A stretch of DNA of 17,088 bases from Acidobacteriota bacterium (GCA_017860085.1 JAFNAJ010000011.1:1-17088); one strand, 5' to 3'. Shown: positions 7,287-14,517, counted from the stretch's first letter. The notes: generated by a model not told the origin, from the letters alone. Numbers and translations are program-made.

Positions 7287-9385
7287 GGCATCGCTCCATC
7301 CGCTGCGACCCGACGCTCGAGCAGCAGCGTGCAGGGTCCGCCGCGCTGGACCTGTTCGCCCGGCGGCACCGACTGCGCAACGACCACGCCGTCGCCCTGG
7401 AGTCGGGCCACGAGCCCGATGCGCGCGAGCGCCTGGACCGCCTCGCGCGCGCACATGCCGCGCAGGTCGGGCATCAACCCGTCGGCGGCGAGCCTGCCGG
7501 GACGAACGTCGAGCAGCGACGCTGTTCGCGCCGGCCTCGGCGCGATCCGGGGCGAGGGCTCGCGCTCGGCCACGAGCACCAGCGCACCCTCACCAACGGT
7601 GGGTCCGATGCCGAGATAGCGAACCGTGCGCTCGGCGACCCGCTTGAAGATTGGGGCGGCCACGGCCCCGCCGTAGTAGCCCTTCCCATGCGGCGAGTCG
7701 ATGACGACGAGGATCGTGATCGCCGGGCTGCGCGAAGGCACGAACCCGACAAACGACGCGTTGTAGTTCGACTTCGAGTAGGCGCCTCGCTCGAGCTTGG
7801 CCGCGGTCCCGGTCTTACCGGCCACCGTGTACCCATCGAGCCGCGCGGCCTTGGCCGTGCCCACCTCGACGACCGATTCCATGATGGTCGTCAGCGTCGC
7901 AGCCGTGGCGTGGCCTACGACGCGTCGTAGCTTCTTCGGCGGCTCCTCGTTGCGACGGTTGTCGCGCACGAGAGCCCGTACGAGGCGGGGCGCGACCAGT
8001 TCGCCCCCGTTGGCGATGGCGCTCACGGCGGTCGCCATCTGTATCGGAGTGACGCCCACCTGGTAGCCCATGGAGACCGACGCCAGCGCGCTGTCGTTCA
8101 GCTTCGCCGCGTCCCACACGATGCCTCGCGTTTCGCCCGGCAGTTCACCGAGCACCGACTGCCCGAACCCGAAGCGCCGGACATACTGGCTGAGGCGATC
8201 GGCACCCAGTCGGAGGCCCACCTTGATCGCGCCCACGTTGCTCGACTTGACGATGACGTCGGTGAACGACAGGAGACCGTAGCGATGCACGTCTTCGATG
8301 ACGCGCGCGCCAAAGCGGATCTGGCCCGCACTCACGTCGAACGTCTCGGTGGTCCGTACGACGCCCTCCTCCAGGGCGGCCGATGCGGTCACCACCTTGA
8401 AGGTGGAGCCGGGCTCGTAGACCTCCTGCACGGCCCGGTTTCGCAGCGTTGTCGGCGGCGTGCCCTGGTAGGCGTTGACGTTGAAGGTGGGCCAGTTGGC
8501 GAGCGCCAGGATGTCGCCCGTCTGCGGTTGCATGATGATGACCGTGCCGCCCTTGGCGCCGAACTCGGCCACGCCGGCCTCGAGCTCCCGCTCGGCGATG
8601 TACTGGAGGTAACGGTCAATCGTGAGCTCGAGCGTCGCGCCAACGGTGGGAGGCGTCTGGAGGCGCGCGAAGGCCTGGTTCTTCGCGTCGGTCTGCAGGA
8701 GAACGCGCCCGGATCGTCCCTTGATCTGCTCTTCGTGGGACACTTCGATGCCGGCCAGCCCCTCGTTGTCGATCCCGACGTAACCCAGCACGTGCGCGGC
8801 CAACTCGCGGTTGGGATAGAAGCGGCGGTCCTCGCGCAGGATGCCGATGCCCTTGATGCCGAGACGACGAACCCGTTCGGCCTCGATCGGTGAGACCCTG
8901 CGCTCGAGGTAGGCAAACGGCCGCTTGCGCGAGAGCCGCTCGGCGAGGCGTTCGCGGAGGGCAGCCGTGCACTTGTCGAGCGCCTGGCACACCGCCGTCG
9001 CCGTGGCCTGCGGGTCGGACACCAGCACGGGTTCGGCGAAGATGGCGTCACCGTCGACGCTGTAGGCCAGCACCTCGCCGTTGCGATCCAGCAGTTCACC
9101 GCGCTTGGCGGGAACGGTAATCGTGCGGTTGCGCTGGCGCTCGGCCCGAACCACGAGCTCCTGATGCTCGACCACCTGGAGGACCACGAGTCGCGCCTCG
9201 ATCGCGACCACCCACACGAACAGCAGGACGGCCGCCACGCCAAGCCGGCGGCGAATCGTCGTACGCCAGTCGGGCGGCGGCGACGCCTCCTCGGCTGCCT
9301 GCTGCTGAGCCGCGCGCACCACGTCCATCCGATTGAGGGACGAGGCAAAGGGCTCGCGCTCGGCTCCTGGCAGCTCGGGGTGCAT
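7283..9385 (-). CDS. ftsI: FtsI/PBP2-type septal transpeptidase with C-terminal PASTA domain
   Basis: This is a class B penicillin-binding protein that cross-links septal peptidoglycan and works with FtsW. Starting at 9385 it has 700 residues: a cytoplasmic tail rich in charged residues, one membrane segment (about 47-68), a PBP dimerisation domain (RGELLDRNGEVLAYS, 95-109; GYVGIDNEGLAGIE, 201-214) and a transpeptidase domain with active-site STFK (Ser327), SSN (381-383) and KTGT (524-527). A single PASTA domain follows at about 636-692 (MPDLRGMCAREAVQAL onward, ending in a PPGEQV-type strand). The ATG at 9385 is chosen because GGAGGAA sits 3 bases upstream. The longer frame begins at a TTG (9412) inside ftsL. 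The stop overlaps the murE start by four bases. Spo VD-type naming is possible, but the dcw position fits FtsI. Confidence 0.95.
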   Translation of the reverse strand: MHPELPGAEREPFASSLNRMDVVRAAQQQAAEEASPPPDWRTTIRRRLGVAAVLLFVWVVAIEARLVVLQVVEHQELVVRAERQRNRTITVPAKRGELLDRNGEVLAYSVDGDAIFAEPVLVSDPQATATAVCQALDKCTAALRERLAERLSRKRPFAYLERRVSPIEAERVRRLGIKGIGILREDRRFYPNRELAAHVLGYVGIDNEGLAGIEVSHEEQIKGRSGRVLLQTDAKNQAFARLQTPPTVGATLELTIDRYLQYIAERELEAGVAEFGAKGGTVIIMQPQTGDILALANWPTFNVNAYQGTPPTTLRNRAVQEVYEPGSTFKVVTASAALEEGVVRTTETFDVSAGQIRFGARVIEDVHRYGLLSFTDVIVKSSNVGAIKVGLRLGADRLSQYVRRFGFGQSVLGELPGETRGIVWDAAKLNDSALASVSMGYQVGVTPIQMATAVSAIANGGELVAPRLVRALVRDNRRNEEPPKKLRRVVGHATAATLTTIMESVVEVGTAKAARLDGYTVAGKTGTAAKLERGAYSKSNYNASFVGFVPSRSPAITILVVIDSPHGKGYYGGAVAAPIFKRVAERTVRYLGIGPTVGEGALVLVAEREPSPRIAPRPARTASLLDVRPGRLAADGLMPDLRGMCAREAVQALARIGLVARLQGDGVVVAQSVPPGEQVQRGGPCTLLLERRVAADGAMP

Positions 9386-9388
9386 CCG

Positions 9389-9395
9389 TTCCTCC
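9389..9395 (-). promoter_or_regulatory. Strong ribosome-binding site deciding the ftsI start
   Basis: GGAGGAA lies between the ftsL stop and the ATG at 9385, with CGG as spacer. It is the strongest Shine-Dalgarno-like match at any gene junction I checked here. It favours the ATG at 9385 over the upstream TTG at 9412, which would overlap ftsL. ftsI therefore probably has independent, efficient initiation rather than pure coupling. Confidence 0.75.
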
Positions 9396-9398
9396 GGC

Positions 9399-9791
9399 TC
9401 AGCGAGACGCAACGATGCTCTTCGCGGGGGGTTGTGGAGCCGCCACCCGCTCGATGACCACGGTGCGATCGGGTGGGGGCGCCACGAGCTTCAAGTCTCG
9501 CGTCGCGATGCGCTCGATCCACTGCGGTGCCCGCAGAGTCTGGATCTCGAGCTTCAGCTGGCGGTTGATCCGCTCCTCCTCGGCGCGATCCGCGCGGAGG
9601 CGCTCGAGGCGGTAGCCATAGCGAATCAGCTCGAAGTGCTGCAGCGCGGTGAAGAGCAACACGAGCACGAGAAGCGCGCCGATACCGGCCCACCGCCACA
9701 GCTCTCGGACGCGAGCCCGGTCGACCTCGCGGACGATGCGGTTGTTTCGCACGTCTTTGCGGATGGCGTACTCGAAGTCGGGTTCGGTCAT
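9399..9791 (-). CDS. ftsL: FtsL-like divisome protein
   Basis: A 130-residue bitopic protein placed between rsmH and ftsI, exactly where ftsL lies in dcw clusters. It has a charged cytoplasmic N-terminus (1-32), one membrane helix (about 33-50, WRWAGIGALLVLVLLFTA) and a charged helical region (about 55-88, rich in Arg, Glu and Leu at heptad-like spacing) that fits a coiled coil. A short tail with the RDLKLVAPPP segment follows; this is close to the RxLGLVxP-like end seen in FtsL and related proteins. Sequence conservation in this family is low, so the call rests on architecture and position. In known divisomes FtsL pairs with FtsB and activates FtsWI; no ftsB is seen here. The ATG at 9791 overlaps the rsmH stop (ATGA). 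Confidence 0.82.
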   Translation of the reverse strand: MTEPDFEYAIRKDVRNNRIVREVDRARVRELWRWAGIGALLVLVLLFTALQHFELIRYGYRLERLRADRAEEERINRQLKLEIQTLRAPQWIERIATRDLKLVAPPPDRTVVIERVAAPQPPAKSIVASR

Positions 9792-10678
9792 GCGAACCTC
9801 TCGACGGCGCGGAGCTTGGCGCTCCGCGCGCGCGGGTTGCGTGCGATTTCCGGCTCTGCCGGCATCAGCGGCCGCCGCGTGAGCACGTGGACAGCCTGCG
9901 GCGCCTGGCCGGCGAGCGACCGAAAGACGTGCTTGACGATCCGGTCTTCGAGCGAGTGGAACGAGATGACGACCAGTCGTGCCCCGGTCTTCAGCCGCGT
10001 CGCGGCCGCCTCGAGGAACTGGTCCAGGCGGTCGAGTTCGTGGTTGACCCGGATCCGGATCGCCTGGAACGTCCGTGTCGCCGGGTCGATCCGCTGGTAC
10101 CCGCGCCGAGGCACGGCGCGCCGGACGATGCTCGCCAACTGGCCCGTGGTCGTGATGGGCGTGTCGGTCCTCGCACGCGCGATCGCGCGGGCAATCCTGC
10201 GGGCGAATCGCTCCTCGCCGTAGCGGTGGATGACGTCGGCCAGCTCGGGCTCTGGCGCCGCGCGCAGCCAGTCGGCAGCGGCCTCGCCCTGGCGTTGATC
10301 CATCCGCATGTCGAGCGGTTCGTCGCGCCTGAAGCTGAACCCGCGGCCCGGCGCATCGAGCTGCAGCGACGAGACCCCAAGGTCGGCGAGGATGCCGTCG
10401 ACCGCGGGCAGGTGGCGCTCGTCGAGCAACCGTGGCAGCTCGCGGTAGTCGGCCTGGACGAGCTCGATGCGATCGGCCCAGGACGCGAGCCGCTCGCGCG
10501 CCAGCCCGAGGGCCTCGGCGTCGCGGTCGAGCGCGAGGAGCCGAGTCGCACCGGCCTCGAGCAGGGCGCTGGCATGACCGCCGGCCCCGACCGTGCAGTC
10601 GACGAAGAGACCGCCGCGCTGTGGCTGGAGGAGGTCGAGCACTTCTGCCACCATCACCGGCTCGTGCACGAGATCCAC
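9788..10678 (-). CDS. rsmH: RsmH (MraW), 16S rRNA m4C1402 methyltransferase
   Basis: A SAM-dependent enzyme that N4-methylates cytidine 1402 (E. coli numbering) of 16S rRNA. The 296 residues show the family N-terminus HEPVMVAEVL, the SAM-binding loop FVDCTVGAGGHASALLE, LALDRD at the end of the second strand, ILADLGVSSLQLD followed by RGFSFRRDEPLDMRMD, RTFQAIRIRVNHEL and ISFHSLEDRIVKH. Length is typical. The start is GTG at 10678, directly after the mraZ TGA with no gap, preceded by an AGG about 8 bases upstream. The stop overlaps the ftsL start. Co-transcription with mraZ is the rule for this pair. Confidence 0.97.
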   Translation of the reverse strand: MDLVHEPVMVAEVLDLLQPQRGGLFVDCTVGAGGHASALLEAGATRLLALDRDAEALGLARERLASWADRIELVQADYRELPRLLDERHLPAVDGILADLGVSSLQLDAPGRGFSFRRDEPLDMRMDQRQGEAAADWLRAAPEPELADVIHRYGEERFARRIARAIARARTDTPITTTGQLASIVRRAVPRRGYQRIDPATRTFQAIRIRVNHELDRLDQFLEAAATRLKTGARLVVISFHSLEDRIVKHVFRSLAGQAPQAVHVLTRRPLMPAEPEIARNPRARSAKLRAVERFA

Positions 10679-11119
10679 TCAGATGCCTGCGCCAGCGAGG
10701 GCCGCGAGGTCCTCGTCTGTCAGGCGGTTGGTCGCGATGCGGGTCGCGAAGCGCTCGTGGTTCCAGACGTCGAGGTAGGAGAGCACACCGAGCACGTCGA
10801 CCTCGCCGTTGATGGATGCCGTCTCGCGCAGGCGCGGGGGAATCAGCACGCGGCCTTGCCCGTCGAGCTCGGTGGCCTGGCCGTAGTAGTTGACCGTGTC
10901 GAGGAACTTGATGCGTGTCGGGTGGGTCGTCGGCATGCTGGCAAGGCGAGCCTCGATGCCCTCCCACACCGCGAGCGGGTAGATCCGCACGTAGTCGCCA
11001 CTCAGGCTCGTGACGAAAAGGCGGGTACCGTACTGCTCTTCGATGTAGGCCCGGAACTGGCTCGGAACCTTGAGCCGTCCCTTGTCATCGATTTTGGCCG
11101 TGTGGTTGCCACGCAGCAC
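10679..11119 (-). CDS. mraZ: MraZ, dcw cluster transcriptional repressor
   Basis: MraZ is an AbrB-fold DNA-binding protein, often a ring-shaped oligomer, that represses its own dcw operon. From GTG at 11119 it has 146 residues with both internal repeats: DDKGRLKVP (11-19) and DGQGRVLIPP (86-95). A longer frame begins at GTG 11152. I prefer 11119 because the protein then begins like the family (a short leader, then RGNHTAKIDDKGRL), because GGAG lies 7 bases upstream (11127-11130), and because the 11152 start would sit on the probable transcription start inside the MraZ boxes. It heads the cluster and immediately precedes rsmH. Confidence 0.95.
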   Translation of the reverse strand: MLRGNHTAKIDDKGRLKVPSQFRAYIEEQYGTRLFVTSLSGDYVRIYPLAVWEGIEARLASMPTTHPTRIKFLDTVNYYGQATELDGQGRVLIPPRLRETASINGEVDVLGVLSYLDVWNHERFATRIATNRLTDEDLAALAGAGI

Positions 11120-11152
11120 CAGACTGCTCCACTTTGTTCCACAAAAGTCCAC
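11109..11152 (-). promoter_or_regulatory. Probable MraZ operator: GTGGA boxes at 10-base period
   Basis: On the minus strand GTGGA occurs three times, at 11152-11148, 11142-11138 and 11132-11128, separated by exactly five bases. The TGG core continues in the same 10-base phase at 11121-11119 (in CTGGT) and 11111-11109 (in GTGGC), giving five in-phase TGG units on one face of the helix. MraZ proteins are known to bind direct repeats of a short TGGG/GTGG-type box with about five-base spacers upstream of mraZ, so this is very likely the autoregulatory site. The third box overlaps the GGAG ribosome-binding site of mraZ; the last two TGG units lie at and within its first codons. Confidence 0.85.
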
Positions 11153-11155
11153 CGC

Positions 11156-11184
11156 ATGTTAGGTAAGGTCAGGCGGGATGTCAA
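11156..11184 (-). promoter_or_regulatory. Sigma70-type promoter of the dcw cluster
   Basis: A consensus -35 TTGACA (11184-11179) and a -10 TAACAT (11161-11156, four of six consensus bases) are separated by exactly 17 bases. The expected transcription start is near 11149, inside the first MraZ box, giving a leader of about 30 bases to the GTG at 11119. Repressor bound to the boxes would cover the start site, matching how MraZ autoregulation works elsewhere. Confidence 0.75.
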
Positions 11185-11341
11185 CGGCTAAATCACGTAA
11201 CACTCTGTACTTCGCAGACTTACGTCTTTGTTTCGCTGAGCCGAGTGTTCACGGTCGAATGACCAAATCATGAGGACTGTCGGCTGGCCGTCACTCCCAA
11301 AGGTACGCGTGGCTCGCCACGCCCGCGACTTGGGCGACCCG
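11185..11341. other. Core of the divergent intergenic region
   Basis: This is the stretch between the dcw promoter and the ychF-like gene promoter. It is less GC-rich than its surroundings, as expected for a control region. Apart from the dyad at 11307-11322, reported separately, I see no gene, no RNA gene and no convincing additional promoter. A few short hairpin-like matches (for example AGAC with GTCT near 11217-11228) are too short to mean anything. Confidence 0.5.
11307..11322. promoter_or_regulatory. Near-perfect palindrome upstream of the ychF-like gene (possible operator)
   Basis: GCGTGGCTCGCCACGC has two perfectly complementary 7-base arms around a central TC. It lies about 20 bases upstream of the extended -10 proposed for the ychF-like gene, where a regulator site would overlap the -35 region. 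It has no T-run, so it is not a terminator. The function is inferred only from symmetry and position; in a high-GC genome a 7-base stem can arise by chance. Confidence 0.35.
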
Positions 11342-11350
11342 TGCTAGCAT
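11342..11350 (+). promoter_or_regulatory. Extended -10 promoter of the ychF-like gene
   Basis: TGCTAGCAT fits an extended -10 (TG, one base, then TAGCAT against TATAAT, four of six). No good -35 is found 17 bases upstream. The expected transcription start is about 10 bases before the ATG at 11368, too little room for a normal ribosome-binding site, and none is visible. The preceding bases CGTGCTA recur in the promoter proposed near 15872. Confidence 0.4.
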
Positions 11351-11367
11351 GATGGGTTCGTCAACCG

Positions 11368-12456
11368 ATGCTACGCGCAGGCCTCATCGGCTTCCCCTCC
11401 ACCGGCAAGACGACGCTCTTTCGCCTGATGACCAGTGCCCGCGACCAGGGGCGCTCGCCGCATCACGGCAAGCTGGACGCGCATGTCGGCGTCTCGCGCG
11501 TGCCCGACGACCGCCTCGATCGGCTCACCGCGCTCTTCAACCCGCGGCGCCGTGTGCCGGCCACCGTGGAGTTTGCCGACGTGGCGGGCACGGCGCAGGC
11601 CGGCGCCAAGGACCTGCTCGACGTCGCGCCGTTCCGCAACGCCGACGCCTTGCTGCACGTCGTGCGCCTGTTCCGCGACGAGCACGTCGCTCATGCAGCC
11701 GGGTCGATCGATGCGAGCCGCGACGCCCGGGCCATGGAGGATGAGCTCATGCTCGCCGACCTGCTGGTCGTCGAGCGACGGCTGGAGCGGCTCACCAAGG
11801 ATTTGAAGAAGACGCCGTCGGCTGAGCTGCATCGCGAAGAGGAGCTGCTCGCCGCGGCGCGCGGATGCCTCGAGGCCGGTCGTCCGCTTCGATCGTTGTC
11901 GCTCGCGCCCGACGACCTGCGCCGCCTCCGGGGTTTCCAGTTCCTCTCGGGCAAGCCCCTGCTCCTCGTCTTGAACCTGGATGAAGGGGAAATCGCCAGC
12001 ATCGACACCGCCGTCGCGTCGGCGGGCCTGTCGGCCTTCGTCGAGGCGGGAGGCGCACGCGCCGTCGCGGTGTGCGCCAAGATCGAGCTCGAGATTGCCG
12101 AGCTCGACGAGCAAGACCGGCGAGCCTTCCTGGCCGACCTGGGCCTGCGCGAGTCCGGTCTCGACCGGGTGATCCAGGCGAGCTACGACCTGCTGGGGTA
12201 CATCTCGTTCTTCACCGTCGGCGAGGACGAGTGCCGGGCCTGGTCCATCCCCCGCAATACCCACGCCCAGGTGGCCGCCGGCGAGATCCACACCGACATC
12301 GCCCGGGGGTTCATCCGAGCCGAGGTCGTCTCCTACGACCAGCTCGTGGCGCGGGGCTCGCTGGCCGCCTGCCGCGACCACGGCGAGGTGCGCCTCGAGG
12401 GCAAGGACTACATCGTCCAGGACGGCGACGTCATCAACTTCCGGTTTGCGACCTGA
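11368..12456 (+). CDS. Divergent YchF/Obg-family nucleotidase with TGS domain
   Basis: The 362 residues follow the layout of YchF, a ribosome-associated P-loop ATPase. There is a P-loop GFPSTGKTT (8-16), VPDDRLDRL (45-53), Walker B DVAG (71-74), a HVVRLF strand, an inserted helical region rich in charged residues (about 120-190), NLDE (203-206) and a C-terminal TGS domain (about 280-362) with GEIHTDIARGFIRAE and EGKDYIVQDGDVINFRF. NLDE matches the NxxE that gives YchF ATP rather than GTP preference. Differences are the P-loop (GxPSTGKTT instead of GxPNVGKST) and loss of the conserved GEGLGN segment after Walker B, replaced by a shorter sequence (75-90). It is thus a divergent YchF or a paralogue, and ribosome binding is inferred only. 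ATG 11368 has no clear ribosome-binding site. The stop overlaps the next gene's start. Confidence 0.88.
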   Translation: MLRAGLIGFPSTGKTTLFRLMTSARDQGRSPHHGKLDAHVGVSRVPDDRLDRLTALFNPRRRVPATVEFADVAGTAQAGAKDLLDVAPFRNADALLHVVRLFRDEHVAHAAGSIDASRDARAMEDELMLADLLVVERRLERLTKDLKKTPSAELHREEELLAAARGCLEAGRPLRSLSLAPDDLRRLRGFQFLSGKPLLLVLNLDEGEIASIDTAVASAGLSAFVEAGGARAVAVCAKIELEIAELDEQDRRAFLADLGLRESGLDRVIQASYDLLGYISFFTVGEDECRAWSIPRNTHAQVAAGEIHTDIARGFIRAEVVSYDQLVARGSLAACRDHGEVRLEGKDYIVQDGDVINFRFAT

Positions 12457-13502
12457 TGGGCGCCAAGACGATCATCGTCTGCGAAGCGCAGGTGCCCTTC
12501 GTCGAAGGGGGCGCCGAGTTCCACGTCCGCGAGCTCGTACGTCAGCTGCGGGCTCATGGGCACCGGACCGAGCTCGTGAGCATCCCGTTCAAGTGGTACC
12601 CGAAGGAGGAGATCCTCGCACACGCGGCTGCCTGGCGGTTGATCGACCTCAGCGAGGCCAATGGCCGCACGATTGATCTGGCAATCGGCACCAAGTTCCC
12701 TTCGTACTTCGTGAGGCACCCCAACAAGGTCGCCTGGCTGATCCACCAGTACCGGGCGGCGTACGAGCTGTGTGGCACGCAGTACTCCGATTTCGAGCAC
12801 ACGGAGGCCGACGTCGGCCTGCGTCAGCGCATCGTCGAACTCGACACGAAGATGCTCGGCGAGTGCCGTCGCATCTACAGCAACGCGCGGAACACGGCAG
12901 CCCGGCTCGCGAAGTACAACGGGCTCGTCGCCGAGCCGCTCTACCATCCCCCGCGGCTCGCAGCGCGCCTTCGCCCTGGCCCGTCGGCAGACTACGTGCT
13001 CTCGGTTGGACGCCTCGAGACGGTGAAGCGCGTCGGTCTCGTCATCGCCGCCATGGCCCGCGTCGATACCCCGCTCCGCCTCGTGATCGCGGGCGATGGC
13101 ACCGAGCGACAGCGCCTCGAGCAGCTTGCACACGAGCACGGTGTTGCCGACCGGGTCCAGTTCCTGGGGTCGGTGGGCGACGAAGCGCTGGTCGATCTCT
13201 ACGCGGGCGCGCTCGCGGTGATCTACCCTCCCTTTGACGAGGACTTCGGGTACGTGACGTTGGAGGCGTTCCTGTCGCGGAAGCCCGTCGTCACGGCGAC
13301 CGACAGCGGCGGACCGCTCGAGTTCGTAGAGAATGGCGTCAACGGCTACTGTGTCGATCCCAATCCCGAGGCCGTGGCCGCAGCGGTCAATCGGCTCTTC
13401 GCGGATCGCGCCATGGCCGCATCGCTTGGCGAGGCCGGCTTCGAGCGCGCGAGCGCGGTTACGTGGGATGGCGTCGTCGAGAAACTCGTAGGCGAGGCCT
13501 GA
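12456..13502 (+). CDS. GT4-family glycosyltransferase (GT-B fold)
   Basis: A 348-residue retaining-type glycosyltransferase by family. The N-terminal half starts with a strand followed by the glycine-rich FVEGGAEFHVREL (15-27). The C-terminal nucleotide-sugar-binding half has YVLSVGRLETVKR (180-192), LVIAGDGTER, VQFLGSV and the EX7E-type motif EDFGYVTLE (262-270). No membrane segment or signal peptide is visible. Donor and acceptor cannot be told from sequence. ATG 12456 overlaps the upstream TGA (TGATG), so it is probably coupled to the YchF-like gene. A longer open frame upstream only overlaps that gene in another frame. The stop is followed one base later by the next gene. The neighbours make a role in surface polysaccharide or glycolipid assembly likely. 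Confidence 0.9.
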   Translation: MGAKTIIVCEAQVPFVEGGAEFHVRELVRQLRAHGHRTELVSIPFKWYPKEEILAHAAAWRLIDLSEANGRTIDLAIGTKFPSYFVRHPNKVAWLIHQYRAAYELCGTQYSDFEHTEADVGLRQRIVELDTKMLGECRRIYSNARNTAARLAKYNGLVAEPLYHPPRLAARLRPGPSADYVLSVGRLETVKRVGLVIAAMARVDTPLRLVIAGDGTERQRLEQLAHEHGVADRVQFLGSVGDEALVDLYAGALAVIYPPFDEDFGYVTLEAFLSRKPVVTATDSGGPLEFVENGVNGYCVDPNPEAVAAAVNRLFADRAMAASLGEAGFERASAVTWDGVVEKLVGEA

Positions 13503-13503
13503 C

Positions 13504-14517
13504 GTGCGCAAGCTGATCATCCAGATCCCCTGTCTGAACGAGGCCGAGACGCTTCCGGCCACCATCAAGGACCTGCCGCGGCACGTGGAGGGCGTCGACC
13601 GGGTCGAGATCCTGGTGATCGACGATGGGTCCACGGACGGCACGGCCGCCGTCGCCAAGGCGTGTGGTGTCGAGCACGTCGTGCGCTTCACCCGCAACAA
13701 GGGACTGGCGGCCGCCTTCACTGCGGGCCTCGATGCGGCCGTCCGGCTCGGCGCCGACTTCATCGTCAACACGGATGCGGACAATCAGTACGTCGGGGCC
13801 GACATCGGACGCCTGATCGCCCCGCTCGTCGCGGGACATGCCGACATCTGCATCGGCGATCGGAACATCCGCACCCTCGAGCACCAGTCGAGACCCCGGC
13901 GGGTCCTGCAGCGCCTCGGCAGCTGGGTCGTTCGACAGGTGTCGGCCACGTCGGTGCCCGACACGACCAGCGGTTTCCGGGCGTACACGCGCGAAGCCGC
14001 GCTCCGCACGACGATCGTGTCGGAGTTCTCCTACACGCTCGAGTCCATCATCCAGGCCGGCAAGCGCCGCATGGCGATTGCCCACGTCGAGGTGCGTACC
14101 AATCCCAGCACGCGCGAGTCGCGGTTGTTCGACAACGTGCCCTCCTACATCAAGAAGTCGGCGGCGACCATCGTGCGGATCTACGCGTCGCACGAGCCCC
14201 TGAAGGTGTTCTCCTACATCGGCGCGCTGGTGTTCGGCGCAGGGTTTCTGATCTCCCTGCGATTCCTGTACTACTACTTCACCGGCACGGGACTGGGACA
14301 CCTGCAGTCCCTCATCCTCTCCGCCGTGCTGATGATCGTCGGCTTCCAGATCCTGCTCATCGGCCTCGTGGCCGACCTGATCGGTGGCAACCGCAAGCTG
14401 GTGGAGGAGGTGCTCTACCGCGTCCGGCGCATGGAACTCGTCACCGATCGACCGTCACGGTCCGATGCATCGGCCGCATCTGGCGGCATCTCCCCGTCGG
14501 ACACCACGGTCGGGTAG
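13504..14517 (+). CDS. Membrane-anchored GT2 glycosyltransferase, DPM1-like
   Basis: The 337 residues begin with a GT-A domain: IIQIPCLNEAETLP (5-18), ILVIDDGSTDGT (36-47), the metal-binding TDADNQY (90-96), and TTSGFRAYTREA, a segment typical of polyprenyl-phosphate glycosyltransferases. Two hydrophobic segments at about 237-258 and 270-293 anchor it in the membrane. A polar tail of about 40 residues ends the protein. Such enzymes usually transfer a sugar from a nucleotide donor to a polyprenyl phosphate; the sugar is unknown. The start is GTG 13504, one base after the previous stop, with GAGG upstream inside the preceding gene. An 80-base gap follows, in which I see no gene. Confidence 0.9.
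   Translation: MRKLIIQIPCLNEAETLPATIKDLPRHVEGVDRVEILVIDDGSTDGTAAVAKACGVEHVVRFTRNKGLAAAFTAGLDAAVRLGADFIVNTDADNQYVGADIGRLIAPLVAGHADICIGDRNIRTLEHQSRPRRVLQRLGSWVVRQVSATSVPDTTSGFRAYTREAALRTTIVSEFSYTLESIIQAGKRRMAIAHVEVRTNPSTRESRLFDNVPSYIKKSAATIVRIYASHEPLKVFSYIGALVFGAGFLISLRFLYYYFTGTGLGHLQSLILSAVLMIVGFQILLIGLVADLIGGNRKLVEEVLYRVRRMELVTDRPSRSDASAASGGISPSDTTVG

Noticed and set aside
9386..9412. TTG 9412 as the ftsI start
   Set aside because: It overlaps ftsL; the ATG at 9385 has a near-ideal GGAGGAA just upstream.
11120..11152. GTG 11152 as the mraZ start
   Set aside because: It lies on the predicted transcription start within the first MraZ box, whereas GTG 11119 has GGAG at 7 bases and gives the usual MraZ N-terminus.
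9887..11191. 434-residue plus-strand open frame opposite rsmH, mraZ and the dcw promoter
   Set aside because: Antisense to two certain genes and to the promoter and operator; composition is that of a shadow frame.
11371..13784. Minus-strand open frames opposite the YchF-like and GT4 genes (about 11371-12381 and 12408-13784)
   Set aside because: Mirror frames of clear family members on the plus strand, without ribosome-binding sites or recognisable motifs.
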